Assembly: GCA_012274445.1 (NCBI GenBank)
Contig: JAAROD010000080.1
Location: 1,798,001-1,862,000, forward strand
Direction: 5' to 3'
DNA length: 64,000 nucleotides
Origin: Sclerotiophoma versabilis
Taxonomy: Eukaryota > Ascomycota > Dothideomycetes > Pleosporales > Didymellaceae
In this document: positions 45,146 to 55,217 of the stretch, piece by piece
Position numbering within the stretch: position 1 is the stretch's first letter
How the letters are laid out: every line of letters begins with the position of its first letter
Made by a program: the position numbers and the translations under genes
The notes under the pieces: generated by a model
Database searches by the model: none
What the model saw: the letters and a program-made list of their open reading frames with translations, nothing else
What the model was told of the DNA's origin: nothing

Positions 45146-46594
45146 TCATGATCGAGGTGCTGTGCCGAGACTAAAGTCTGAATCACCCACGTTCTTCACC
45201 CATCCTCCGAGGCCATGTTCTTGGGCCTCCTTCTTGACCTTTCTTCTTGCTTCTAATAAAGTACCGTCTTTGAATTCACGATACGTAGCTTTCATAAGCG
45301 CTTCCAGCACCGCCGGCGCCCCAGCAATCCCGGCAATTTGCACCGCCAGCATCCATGCGCTCTTACTACAGATCTTACTGGCACCTCTCGGATCCATTTG
45401 TTTCCTTCCTTGCAAGACACCGCCAATGAGCGTTTCTTGCCATGAGGGCGTCCATACGGCACTGAGGTTACTTGCGACAGACTTCTCGTTAGCGGCAACA
45501 CTCCGTCGACTCCACGTAAATTCTCTCTTTGTAGGTTGGACGTCAAAGGGATGCCATCTGTAGCCCCGTCGCCAACTTTGAATGGTTTCATCCGTTAGTC
45601 CTCGCAGTCGGCCTGTGCGGGAGAATGCGCGCTCGCATGCAGCTGGCACGTGCTGCGATGCTGGCAGGACAAGCGAGTGGAGGTAAGCATTGTGTGGCGA
45701 TACTAAGGTTGAGGTGAGGGAGGAGAGGAGCGAGGTTGCTTGCTTCATTGTGAGTTTGTCCGTGCACGATTTGCTAAGTGTAGGCGGGGCATCTGGACGG
45801 GAAGGTTTGCAGCGGACCGCGCCGAGGAGAGAAAAGTTGGAGCGACCCCGCAGTGCGCCTGCACTGTCTGGCAGGGCTTCAGAGGTGACGGTTGGTGGTG
45901 CGCTGGTCCATGGTGTTGCGTCTTGTTGAGCGTCCATGGTTAGCTCCATGCTGGCGTCACCGCAGGGTGCTTCGGAGCAGTACATGTGGATACGCACATC
46001 TTCACGGATGGTGAAGGGCTGGGGCTCTTGGTCAGTTCTGTCCTGGTTAGGACGTTGGTGAAGGACAGCCGAGGCCGAGGCCGAATCCGAGACGGAGAAT
46101 TGCAAACATTCATCCAGCAAGAAGCGGTTGAAGGTGCGAATGGCAAGCACTTCAGCGTGCCAGTCGTGGAGGACGATCCCATTCGCTGGTGCGAGTTTGT
46201 TTTGCGGTAGACATTTCATGCCAGTCCTGTTGAGTTTGTCAGTGTCAATTGGGGGGGACGCAACAGTGTACGACGCAATGAACCATGTCCATGTCACTGC
46301 CAGAAGCAGTAGATAGAGCAGGGGTCCTGGCAGTTGCACGGAGTTGCGAGGCCACACGTGGACGCTACGTACCCTAGAGAGACGCATGAGAGCTTGCCGT
46401 CTTTGCTCAACGATAAGCATAAGCCACGAGTCTTGTTCGGCGGGCGGTGGGGTGTTACCCTTAGATAGGACAATGCCGCTCAGGGGAACCCATTCTCTCG
46501 AGCCATCGCTGCGGGGCCGCGGCTTGCGCTTGTCTGGCAGCTGTTCGAAGGCTGCCAGCACGCAGTCGGCAATGGCATCCGCACTGGGCGTCAT
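45146..46594 (-). CDS. TAD1: tRNA-specific adenosine deaminase TAD1 (ADAT1)
   Basis: Three exons on the minus strand: 46594-46459, 46400-46373 (28 bases) and 46226-45146 (414 residues; introns 58 and 146 bases). The middle micro-exon supplies DGKLSCVSLG, which restores the conserved VLSKDGKLSCVSLGTGMKCLP. Catalytic zinc and proton residues are His78 and Glu80 (DWHAE), Cys143 (PCGDAS) and Cys209 (SCTDK). The enzyme converts adenosine 37 to inosine in tRNA-Ala. Relative to animals there is an extra Ser/Gln linker between HAE and PCG. Without the micro-exon the frame still stays open but reads unrelated residues, so automatic models may get this wrong. Confidence 0.93.
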   Translation of the reverse strand: MTPSADAIADCVLAAFEQLPDKRKPRPRSDGSREWVPLSGIVLSKGNTPPPAEQDSWLMLIVEQRRQALMRLSRVRSVHVWPRNSVQLPGPLLYLLLLAVTWTWFIASYTVASPPIDTDKLNRTGMKCLPQNKLAPANGIVLHDWHAEVLAIRTFNRFLLDECLQFSVSDSASASAVLHQRPNQDRTDQEPQPFTIREDVRIHMYCSEAPCGDASMELTMDAQQDATPWTSAPPTVTSEALPDSAGALRGRSNFSLLGAVRCKPSRPDAPPTLSKSCTDKLTMKQATSLLSSLTSTLVSPHNAYLHSLVLPASQHVPAACERAFSRTGRLRGLTDETIQSWRRGYRWHPFDVQPTKREFTWSRRSVAANEKSVASNLSAVWTPSWQETLIGGVLQGRKQMDPRGASKICSKSAWMLAVQIAGIAGAPAVLEALMKATYREFKDGTLLEARRKVKKEAQEHGLGGWVKNVGDSDFSLGTAPRS

Positions 46595-46851
46595 TGTGTC
46601 GGGAGCCGGCCGGTTGCAACCATGTCTATGTCTAGGGCTGGGGTTGTGGTGGTGTTTCGGTGGAGAAGACCGGGGTCACCGGAAACGGGCTGTCACTGGT
46701 GGAGGCTACGGACCTTGCTTCGTACCTCGACTGTTCCAGGTGGCTCCCGCACCTCTATCACTGCATTGCGGAACCCTGTCGCACACTCAGCACCGCCCGA
46801 GCAGCTGACGCCCTTAACCACTCTCGACGCGGTCCTTCTCTTCCCTTCACC

Positions 46852-48066
46852 ATGCAGGCCTTCGGTGAGCAATGTCAACGCTGCGGCTGCGCTCGGTCGC
46901 CTTTGCGGCGCAAACGCTCACGATCGCAGTGCCCAAGAACCGCCGCGTAAGGACAGCCTGGGACCGCACGTAGAAGACGCTGCTGACATACACACAGCCC
47001 AAGTTCGACCTGCACCTGAAAGTGAGCAGGCCCTGGCTCTGGCCCCCCGCTGCGGCGCACAGGAGCTGACGGCGCCTAGATCATCGACCTCAACAACGTA
47101 CCGCTCACGTCGGGGAAGTCTTTCGTGAAATGGCACCTCCCACACTCGACCGCGGCCGAGCACCGCGGCAAGACAGAGAACTGCCCAATCAAAGAGCACA
47201 AGGTGCAGTACAACTACGACATCACACTCCCCGTGCGCCTCACCGTGGACAAGAACGGGATGCTGCAGGAGAGCTTCATAGAGTTCGAGGTTGTGCAGGA
47301 ATACTCCAGTTCTGGCAGAGGCGAGCGGATAACGCTGGGCAACGTGAAGCTCAACCTGGCCGAGTACGTGGAGCAAAGCGAGCTGGCTGCGGCCGAGGGC
47401 GACGAACCAGGTGTGACACGGCGGTACCTCATGCAGAACAGCAAGATCAACAGCACGCTCAAGCTTGGGATATACATGCGCCAGACCGAGGGCGACAAGA
47501 ACTTCGTCGCGCCCGCCCTCAAGACAGCGCAGGTCTTCAGCGGCATTGCGGGCATCATGGCTGGAGAGCAGGCCGAGCTCGAGGACAGTGGCGCTGCACC
47601 CTCGCTCACCAGCAAGTCGCGGGATGCAAGCGAGCTGCAAGACATGTACCGGCGCACTCTGGCCGCCTACTGGTCTGCGCAGCCTGGCGAGCTCAAAGCC
47701 GACGAATGTATAGAGGACATCTTCGCGGGCGGAGACGGCTGGGGCGACCGCGCAAAGCCATACTCACCCCAGCGCGGTGCCACCCGATTCACAACCACAA
47801 CAACAGGTGACAGCAGCGCATCTCTGAGCGGAGACGAGCGGCATTCGCAGGGAAGCCGGCGGATGCCGCGCAAGTCGCAGGATACACTGCGGCCCGGGAG
47901 TGTTTATTCAGGCTCGCCTAAACAGCACGTCCGCGGTAGAGGGAGTCTGGAGCAGCAGGCGCACCACATGAAGGCCGAAGCCGAGAGGAAACGGCATCGT
48001 CCACACCACGAAGTCGATGAGTTTGAGCTGCGGCAGGACTTGTGTAGTTGGAAGCGACCTATCTAG
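46852..48066 (+). CDS. NT-C2 (EEIG1/EHBP1-type) domain protein
   Basis: Four exons: 46852-46864 (13 bases), 46930-46946 (17), 46998-47021 (24) and 47080-48066 (346 residues). The three micro-exons build MQAFVPKNRRPKFDLHLK, which joins to IIDLNNVPLTSGKSFVKWHLP, the start of an N-terminal C2 domain (about residues 1-165). The domain continues with VQYNYDITLPVRLTVDKNGML and GERITLGNVKLNLAEYVE. The rest is a helical region (ELQDMYRRTLAAYWS) and a basic tail with RPHHEVDEFELRQDL. Animal relatives bind membranes and Rab effectors; fungal function is unknown. Intron ends are all GT-AG, and lengths are 51-65 bases. Confidence 0.88.
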
Positions 48067-48260
48067 AAGCAGCGTCGGAGAATAACAGTAATTGGTCGAC
48101 CGCACTTACGATCATTCATTCATAGTCAATCCCAACGACGCGTCTGGCACGTGAAGTCGCGATGAGGCCGGCAGAATCTCGGCATACAAAGTTCCCACTT
48201 CACAGCGCGTTGCAGCATCCATCGTCATTGTACATTGTCGGCTCTGCTCTTCTCTTCCTT

Positions 48261-51161
48261 ATGCTTGCGCCCCGTGCTTCCAGTGCATTCGTATGCCTCC
48301 GATGTGAGCTTAAGCTTGCGCGACCTCGAACCTCTGCGCCTCCCCGTCAACCTCCGCACGCCAGCTTTTCGTCCTCTGCCCGTCGCCACGATGCCGCAGA
48401 CGAGCCTCAGACGCTCGCACCGAGCGAGGCTCCCGCCCAGGGAAACGCTGCAGAAAGACCCCTGCGAATTTCAAAGGAGTACATCCGGAAGGGCAAGATT
48501 GTCAGGCAAAGAAAGGCCAAGTTGGGCATGAAGCGCATGGACGAAGACGCCGACGTCCTGGTTCTGAACGAAGCACCCATGCGTGAGGAGTCTGAAAAGA
48601 AGCAGCCGGAAGTGCTTGAGCCAATCTCTGTTCCCGACATCCTCTCTTCGCTCCAGCGGGACAGCGCACCAGCTACTCAGGAGGACGTTGAGAAGCAGCT
48701 CGAGAGCTTGCGCCCTACTCGAGGCGGCCTAGACGAGCCAAACTACGTTACGACCGCCGATTTCGTCAAGCTGGTGGCCGCCTTGACCCGCGGCTTTACG
48801 ACGACGCAGTTGTCGCACTACTACTCGGCGGCGAAGAGCCTTGGGCAGGATACCATGTACAAGATGGTGAAGGCTACCGTGAAAGCTACGAAACGTAGCG
48901 AGTGGCACCCAACCACGACAAACATCGAAAAACGTCTTCCAGGTGTCGAGACCGTCCCGAAGCAGAAGACCAGGGGCATACGCAAGGCAACACTTGTGGA
49001 CAAGATCCTTCGGGACGTGTGGAAGCTCGAACTGCTGGAAGAGCTTGAGGCTCCTGGCGAGCTTGAGCTGAGGCTGAAGGAATGGGAGCTCAAACTTCTG
49101 CAAAGCGGAGGTATGTGTATGTGTATACATCACGAGCCACAGCTGACACTGTTTAGGCAACGACAGTAACCTCGCTCGCATCGCGAGCATCAGAGGTGCC
49201 AAAGTCGAAATACACTGGCCTACCAATGTTCTTCGAATTACAGCGGACAAGACCACAGCTGAATACACTGCGAACGACGTCGAGGAAGCTCTCGGGAACG
49301 CGCGCACAACTGTGCTCAATTTGAAACGCTGGGTTGGACAGCTCGACGAGGCCAAGATATCGTCCAGCCCCAGTTTGGCTGCTTCCCTGCCGTCTGATTA
49401 TGTGTCGTCTTTGACTGGCACGAACATCCATGTATCCGACGATTACACAGTACGTTTCATCATGTCAATATAAGGTACATTACTTACGACTCTTAGTTGA
49501 AAATACATGGGCTGGACGATGTTTCTGTCGCGGACGCAAAAAGGACACTCGTCAGATTCTTACCATTCAAGGAGTTTGCAAAGCGCACAATCGATACTCA
49601 AAGACTGGACGCAGCAAAATGTGGGAGCTACCTGCTGCCAGTCTTCCACGAGGCGCAGTCACTTGATTACAGCTATCGAAATCTCCAACTAGGCCGCTGG
49701 GCGCTACCGATCACCCGCTCAGCAGACACTGTCATATCCAGAGAACAGGCCACGTCCCAAGAAGAGGTTGAGTCTAAGTCAGATCCAGAACAAAACAAGC
49801 ACAGTATTGTAAATCGGGTTGTGTCTCTTCTAAAGCCACCTGTTGATGGTGCTTTCACGGGATCAGAATTGAAACCTCGAAACAGGCAAACAGGATACTG
49901 GGCTCTAGAGCCAGTGTTCAAAGTCTCAGCTGACTTCGGTCAAGCGCTCTTCTCTTTAGAGTTCAGTGACCCAAACAAAATCGTCGAGGCTGCTTCGGAC
50001 TCCTCGCGTTCACCGTTCCAGCCTGCCATTCCAGGCCTGGGAAGCTTGCTAGCATCATCGGACTTCCAGAATCTATCGCGCACAGAAACACCGGCTCTTC
50101 TGTACGACTTCATTCCTTCGCCAGCTCAGAAAGATTCCGAGGTTAAGGTTGGACCAGACTTCCCTAAGCTTCATATACAAGTCCGCACTGGTCGTGATGG
50201 CAACAGACCAACCATTCACAAACTTAGTCTCGGCTTTCAAGAGCGTGTTCACGACGTGTTACTTCCCGACCAGGCAGCCGACATTCGTTTCTACCGATAC
50301 GGACGCTTAAGATTTAGCAGTAAGAGCCATCATGACAAGAACGTTGAGGAATGGTCAGAAGCCGTGCGCCAAAACATCGAAAGTGGCGGACGACTTACCG
50401 CACCATCTCTTACTATCGACATCCCTAAGTGGACGATTCCTGGCTTCCCTTCCGATGCGACGGGCGTGCTACCTGTGAAGTACCTCTTTTCCGGCATCCA
50501 GTTCCGTCAAAGCGTTACAGGTAGACTTCTAGACACACAGGTCTCTTACAGTACCATGCAGTCTGGCAAGTTGGGTGCCAAGGGTGGCGCGTTGAGTGCT
50601 TACTCTGAGCAACTCAAGGGTATCGAGGCCGAGGCGCAAATCCGTGACTTCGCAACAAAGTGTGTGCAGCTGGTGGATTACATCACACAGGCGGGCGCGC
50701 AGACGCAGCCTCCAAGGCAAACTGTGCTCCCTAGAAGCGATCACAGTGCAAGGAAACAGCGCCGGGCTGCACTGCGTGAAGGCCATACTGAGTTCTTGAA
50801 TCAGGAACAAGATGAAGTTGGAGAGCTAGAACAGCGGTCGGAGTCCACCAAAGACCTCGAATACACCCTGGATCAGGATGACGTTGACACTTTCAATGAG
50901 ACAGAAACTTCTCTCAACGAGCAAGAGGCCGACGCTCGTCTTGCATCCAGACTCGATGGCGAGGCGCCGGTCGCTGATGCAAACACTGCTATGGATCAAG
51001 CGCAGACCGAAGCCGAGGAAGAAAGAAGGGAAGCAAAAAGCAAAATGCAGGAACAAGAAGCTGATGCGCTTCTCGATGATCTGTTTGGCGACACGCTTGT
51101 AGAAAAGCCAGCCGGGGGAAAGGAGGAAGTTGACTCTTTCCAAGACAGTGAGAAGTCATAG
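48261..51161 (+). CDS. SLS1: mitochondrial inner-membrane regulator SLS1
   Basis: Three exons: 48261-49110, 49157-49449 and 49497-51161 (935 residues; introns 46 and 47 bases). I start at MLAPRASSAFVCLRCELKLARPR because it is a standard Arg-rich mitochondrial presequence. An in-frame ATG at 48162 would bury it behind 33 residues. The body matches the fungal SLS1 family: EYIRKGKIVRQRKAKLGMKRMDED, LTRGFTTTQLSHYYSAAKSLG, and a central region with repeated HVSDDYT-LKIHGLDDV type KH-like units. In yeast it couples mitochondrial transcription and translation at the inner membrane. The C-terminus is an acidic coiled region (QEADALLDDLFGDT). Confidence 0.88.
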
Positions 51162-51367
51162 ACTCTCGCTACTTACACTCTTCATGCATAGAAGCGTTGA
51201 AGCATTGCATGGCGTTTTAGAATCCTTTGTACATCACAATGTAATACTATACTATCCCGCATCTGCCTGTCATACTTCTCGTCCCTCCAGCAGCAGTGCG
51301 TCGACATCTAAGCTTCCCTCTACCACTTTTACACGCCCAGCCCCCTCAACTTCACTTTCTCTTCGCA

Positions 51368-51703
51368 ATGCACACTACGTCGTCACGTTCTCGTTCAAAC
51401 ACCGTCTGCAGGTATTTCTCGGGAAAGAGATCCGCACCTCGTACCAAGGCGAACGAAGACAAGGCCGAGCCAATACGCATTAACATTCAACATGCCAAGC
51501 TAAAAGAAGGCCTCCAATTCATCGCACTATCGTTGGAGGTAGGCCTATCGACCGAACTAAAACAGCTTCAGCGACGCCTGTCAAGTGCGGGGGGGGGGGG
51601 GGGGGATGAAGACACCAGCGGTGAAAACGAATATGAGTGCTGCATCAGCTTTTGGAAAATCTTTCTCAATCGCGGACTAGAGTTATGTGTATTTAGTACC
51701 TGA
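51368..51703 (+). CDS. weak candidate small ORF crossing a G run
   Basis: 111 residues. The start follows a pyrimidine-rich leader (CTTCACTTTCTCTTCGCA), which is typical for expressed fungal genes. A helical stretch EGLQFIALSLEVGLSTELKQLQRRL is visible, then a glycine run from 17 consecutive Gs, then a Cys pair. I do not recognise it. Slippage in the G run would shift the frame. It may not be a gene. Confidence 0.22.
   Translation: MHTTSSRSRSNTVCRYFSGKRSAPRTKANEDKAEPIRINIQHAKLKEGLQFIALSLEVGLSTELKQLQRRLSSAGGGGGDEDTSGENEYECCISFWKIFLNRGLELCVFST
51589..51605. repeat. homopolymer G17
   Basis: Seventeen consecutive G residues, the longest G homopolymer I see in the window. The exact length may be affected by sequencing error. 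Confidence 0.85.
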
Positions 51704-52201
51704 GATAAAATGAGGTTCTGGGCTCATGAGAAAGATCACAAAGACCTGTTATATGCGTGTGATCTTCGTAAAGAGATACTCAAGATTGCAGGAGGCACTG
51801 CTCTGGCTTTTCAATGAGATAGTCCGGAACCACAAAGTGGTCCCACAGTCGAACTGCCATCGAGGTGCGTTACTTAGTGGCTCGGAGTTTTCTTTTCTCT
51901 GGTTTGGTTTGTCGTTTTGACGGCTTTCTGTCCTCCTACTTTGTGTTTAGAGATGGCCTTACACAATGTGCTTTGATAAACACTATCTGTCCCGTAGGCT
52001 GCGACGTTTGGCAGTGTCTTGACAAAGGGAAGTTTTACCCTGTTGTAACATTATGATCATATATGCTCTTTAACATTGTACGCTGAACATTTGACGTGCC
52101 ATACTTAAGCACCGGCCTGCCTTCTCCAAATTCTCATCACGACATTCGTACATGGGCGAAATCTGAGAAATTGAAAGTGAGACTAAGAGACAGCAGAAAA
52201 G

Positions 52202-53233
52202 ATGACTTCTCAGATATTGCAAGTGCAAAGCATGTCATGTCCCAGCACCCCAGTCTTTACTAGCAAGGTAATACATCGCCCCAACACTCCTCAGGCGCCG
52301 AGGAAGCCAAAGGCAAAGATCCTCGAGTACCTCAAGCCAACAGTGTACAAGCCTGAGACTAGCGGGGTACCCAAAGTACCCAAGGCAATCCTCGATGCAC
52401 TTGCGCGCGCTGGTGTGCGGAAGTCTACATCGCCCGCGGAGAAAAGCAGCGAAGGGGAGTATTCCGCACCTCGAAAGCTCACCGTCAGCGTTGTCGACGG
52501 CAAGACCGATCGCGTGATCCACAAGTACGTGCCGTCGCGGCTCCTCATGGGTATCTCGCCCAAAGCAGCACAAGTCCTCGAACCCAAGCCGTGGGCAGGC
52601 AGATTCAAGATCTACGGAAAGTACGATCAAGCTGCTATGAATAGGGTAGTCAAAGCCACAATCCTTTCGCAGAAGATGCCCGTCGACGTGGACTTGATTA
52701 CCAATCTGTTCATCTACGAAGCATGTTTGCGCCTTGGTATTCTCTCAACGCATCTCTCCGTTAAGCCTTTGCTTACTGCTATCAACTCGCAGATCTCGAC
52801 TACCCCGGTCACGTCTGAGGTCTTGGCTTTCATCACATATCGTCTCGGCTCCAAAGACCTAGTGTTTATACATACAGCCAATGTCCTGTGTTATCAGCGG
52901 TTCAAGGGCGAAGTCGATGACGTGAAAGCGTTTGAGAAGATGGTGGCTAAGAAACCGGCGCTGCAGAAGGCGATGGTGCAGATTGATCAGGCGCATAAAA
53001 CACGGCGTGAGGCTATCAATGCCTCAAATCGGACGTGGGATGAGTCTGATGCTGGTGAGAAGAAGGTTGTTGGGCATACTGTCGCCAGTGATTTAAAAAT
53101 AGCGCTCGTAGCGAAGGAATTTGAGAAGGAAGAACTAGACGAAGAGCAAAAAGAGGAGCTGCTTAGGATTCTCAAAGGTGAGTCAATGTCTAAAACTGTG
53201 GAGGCTGTTGGTAAGGTAGTGAATATTGACTGA
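52202..53233 (+). CDS. unknown protein, intronless
   Basis: 343 residues in one exon with convincing codon use. The first 90 residues are basic and Pro-rich. Residues about 95-220 form an ordered part (LTVSVVDGKTDRVIHKYVPSRLLMGISPK, then AAMNRVVKATILSQKMPVDVDLITNLFIYEACLRLGI), which may be a diverged BTB/POZ-like fold: a beta start, then helices. The last 80 residues are a charged helix (KEFEKEELDEEQKEELLRILKG). I do not know the family. No signal peptide or membrane segment. The start is the first ATG, preceded by an A-rich leader. Confidence 0.7.
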   Translation: MTSQILQVQSMSCPSTPVFTSKVIHRPNTPQAPRKPKAKILEYLKPTVYKPETSGVPKVPKAILDALARAGVRKSTSPAEKSSEGEYSAPRKLTVSVVDGKTDRVIHKYVPSRLLMGISPKAAQVLEPKPWAGRFKIYGKYDQAAMNRVVKATILSQKMPVDVDLITNLFIYEACLRLGILSTHLSVKPLLTAINSQISTTPVTSEVLAFITYRLGSKDLVFIHTANVLCYQRFKGEVDDVKAFEKMVAKKPALQKAMVQIDQAHKTRREAINASNRTWDESDAGEKKVVGHTVASDLKIALVAKEFEKEELDEEQKEELLRILKGESMSKTVEAVGKVVNID

Positions 53234-53744
53234 AAGGGGAGATGCTGAGACACGTAGATGAAGGTAAGTGGAGTAGACAGGTAAGTGATGATGTAGATTG
53301 AGGTTTAGCAATGCGATTTAAACGGCTAAGTTTCATGCTAGCCAAAATCTCAAGGCATCGAAAAGGCGGTGAAATCAACCAACGGTGTTGTGAAGGAAGG
53401 TAGACGCCACGAAAAAGTTGTTAGAGTAAAGATGGTAGGCGGTGGTTGAGTGCAGTGGCTAGCGCGAACTAAATGGCGCCCTATTGCCGTGACTACGGAT
53501 GATGTCAGGCAGCGAGACCCTGGATGCGCACCCAAGCTTGAACTTGTCGCCGTGCATGTGAACAATTTCCTCGACTCCACAGGCAGCAACGCAAAATACT
53601 CTTGGCCTATTTGAATTCTGTCAGATCAACCCTCTTGCCAAAAAACATCAGTGTTGCATTCAAGTCACACGACAACGCCAGGCGTCATCAGCCACAACAC
53701 CACAAGCTCGGCCCTCTACACCTACCAGAGCAGACTCACTCAGC
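53234..53744. other. intergenic, VAM7 promoter side
   Basis: About 510 bases with no recognisable coding content; includes the leader of VAM7. Confidence 0.4.
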
Positions 53745-54872
53745 ATGGCACCTTTGAAGATTTCGATACCAAACGCGCAAACAAAGACACCCGAGTCGAG
53801 CAAGCCCTACACAGAATATATAATCAAAATCGACCATCCCTTCCCGCGCGCAACATCCTCCGTCTCAAAACGCTACACCGACTTCTCGAACCTCGACTCC
53901 GCGCTGCGCTCCTCCATCGCCGCACCACCTGCCTCGCTACCACCCAAGTCATGGAGTCTCTTCGGGCTAGGCAGCTCTCTCGGGTCGCCAGAGCAAATCG
54001 AGAAGCGGCGGCAGGGCCTCGAAGAATATCTACGGGCAATCGAGAACAGCGAGGACGCACGGTGGAAGACATCAAAGGCGTATAGAGAGTTTCTCGGGTT
54101 AGGCGACAAGGAAAACAAAAGGGTGGCAGGCTTTCCTGGGAGCCAGTTTGGAAAGGACCGCGTGAGGGATAGCTCGGATTGGCTCGACAAGCACGCCGAA
54201 GTCAAGTCGAGTCTGCAGGATGCAAGGAGGTGGCTCACAGCACGCGAACAAGCTACTGCAGCAAGCGCCCAGCATGACGCAGCTGCAAATGCAAAACGCT
54301 CACTCTTGCGCGCCGAGTCTTTGCTGGCTGCGCTTGAGGAGGGGCTGAGGAGGCTGAGTGGGACGAGTGGCGATGAGTGGAGCGGGGAGAAGCTTGGTGA
54401 TGGAGAAGTAAGAAGGAGGAAGGATATGATCAGCTCGAGTCGCAAGGAGAGAGATGGGTTGGAGAGTGTGTTGAACACCATGGCTGCCAAAGCTGCGCTT
54501 TCCGGCTCCGGTACCTTGCCTATGCCGTCAACATCCAGCGCTGCCGTTACCGCTGAGCAGAAGGCCGGGCTTTTCAAAGGCGCATCGAAGCCCTCCGGGC
54601 GCCGCGTTCTTGGCGGCGCACCTGTGGAAACAGAGCGCACGCGTGAACTTGACAACGAGGGCGTGTTACAATTGCAGAAGCAGATCATTCAGGAACAAGA
54701 TGAGGATTTGGTCGATCTTACAACTGTGGTGAAGCGCATGAGGCAAATGGGCGTCGCTATCAACGAAGAGATCGTTGAACAGAATGCGATGTTGGGCTTG
54801 CTAGAGGAGGATGTTGAGAGGGTAGACGGGAAGATACGGATCGCGAAGAAGAGGGTCGACAAGATCCGTTAG
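53745..54872 (+). CDS. VAM7: vacuolar Qc-SNARE VAM7 (PX plus SNARE)
   Basis: Single exon, 375 residues. The N-terminal PX domain (about residues 3-122) binds PtdIns3P. SVSKRYTDFSNLDSAL carries the Arg-Tyr of the lipid pocket, and a PPK proline loop follows. The C-terminal SNARE helix (about 307-372) reads LQLQKQIIQEQDEDLVDLT through ILEEDV-like LLEEDVERVDGKI, with Gln at the central layer (IVEQNAML). There is no membrane anchor, as in yeast Vam7, which is held on the vacuole by its PX domain and HOPS. It drives homotypic vacuole fusion and autophagosome-vacuole fusion. It may use the PtdIns3P pool that the myotubularin encoded at 6-8.5 kb consumes. Confidence 0.94.
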   Translation: MAPLKISIPNAQTKTPESSKPYTEYIIKIDHPFPRATSSVSKRYTDFSNLDSALRSSIAAPPASLPPKSWSLFGLGSSLGSPEQIEKRRQGLEEYLRAIENSEDARWKTSKAYREFLGLGDKENKRVAGFPGSQFGKDRVRDSSDWLDKHAEVKSSLQDARRWLTAREQATAASAQHDAAANAKRSLLRAESLLAALEEGLRRLSGTSGDEWSGEKLGDGEVRRRKDMISSSRKERDGLESVLNTMAAKAALSGSGTLPMPSTSSAAVTAEQKAGLFKGASKPSGRRVLGGAPVETERTRELDNEGVLQLQKQIIQEQDEDLVDLTTVVKRMRQMGVAINEEIVEQNAMLGLLEEDVERVDGKIRIAKKRVDKIR

Positions 54873-55217
54873 GTAGGCCAAAGACGGTAGCATAGGCGAG
54901 TTTACAGCATACATAGCGGGCGTTCTGGGTATTGTTGCAAGCGATCAATCCAATACCCTTGGTTTGAGCTTTGTGCCGAATTCAAGAGAGTGTTCAGGTC
55001 ACACGCACAGGTTGCTGCAAGGCCCATATCGCCGCAAGTCACCGGAGTATAGGTGAATTGGGAATTGGAACAGAAAAGCAAAGCTGCGGCTACAGCTGTT
55101 AGAGCTAACCACCGCCACCATTTGCCAACTGACAATCACGCAAAAGTCCAGATTCATCGAAACATACACAAGTGTAGCCACGTCGGGACTATGAAATCTC
55201 ACGACCAGCACATACCC
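54873..55217. other. convergent gap, VAM7 / glycosidase-like
   Basis: About 345 bases between gene 3' ends; nothing recognised. Confidence 0.4.

Larger units (their letters stand above)
51162..52201. other. intergenic region with a 17-base G run
   Basis: About 1 kb between SLS1 and an unknown gene. It contains a weak candidate frame (51368-51703) and the homopolymer G run at 51589-51605. No RNA gene seen. Confidence 0.4.

Noticed and set aside
48162..48260. Upstream ATG giving a longer SLS1 N-terminus
   Set aside because: It would place 33 residues before a typical mitochondrial presequence starting at 48261.
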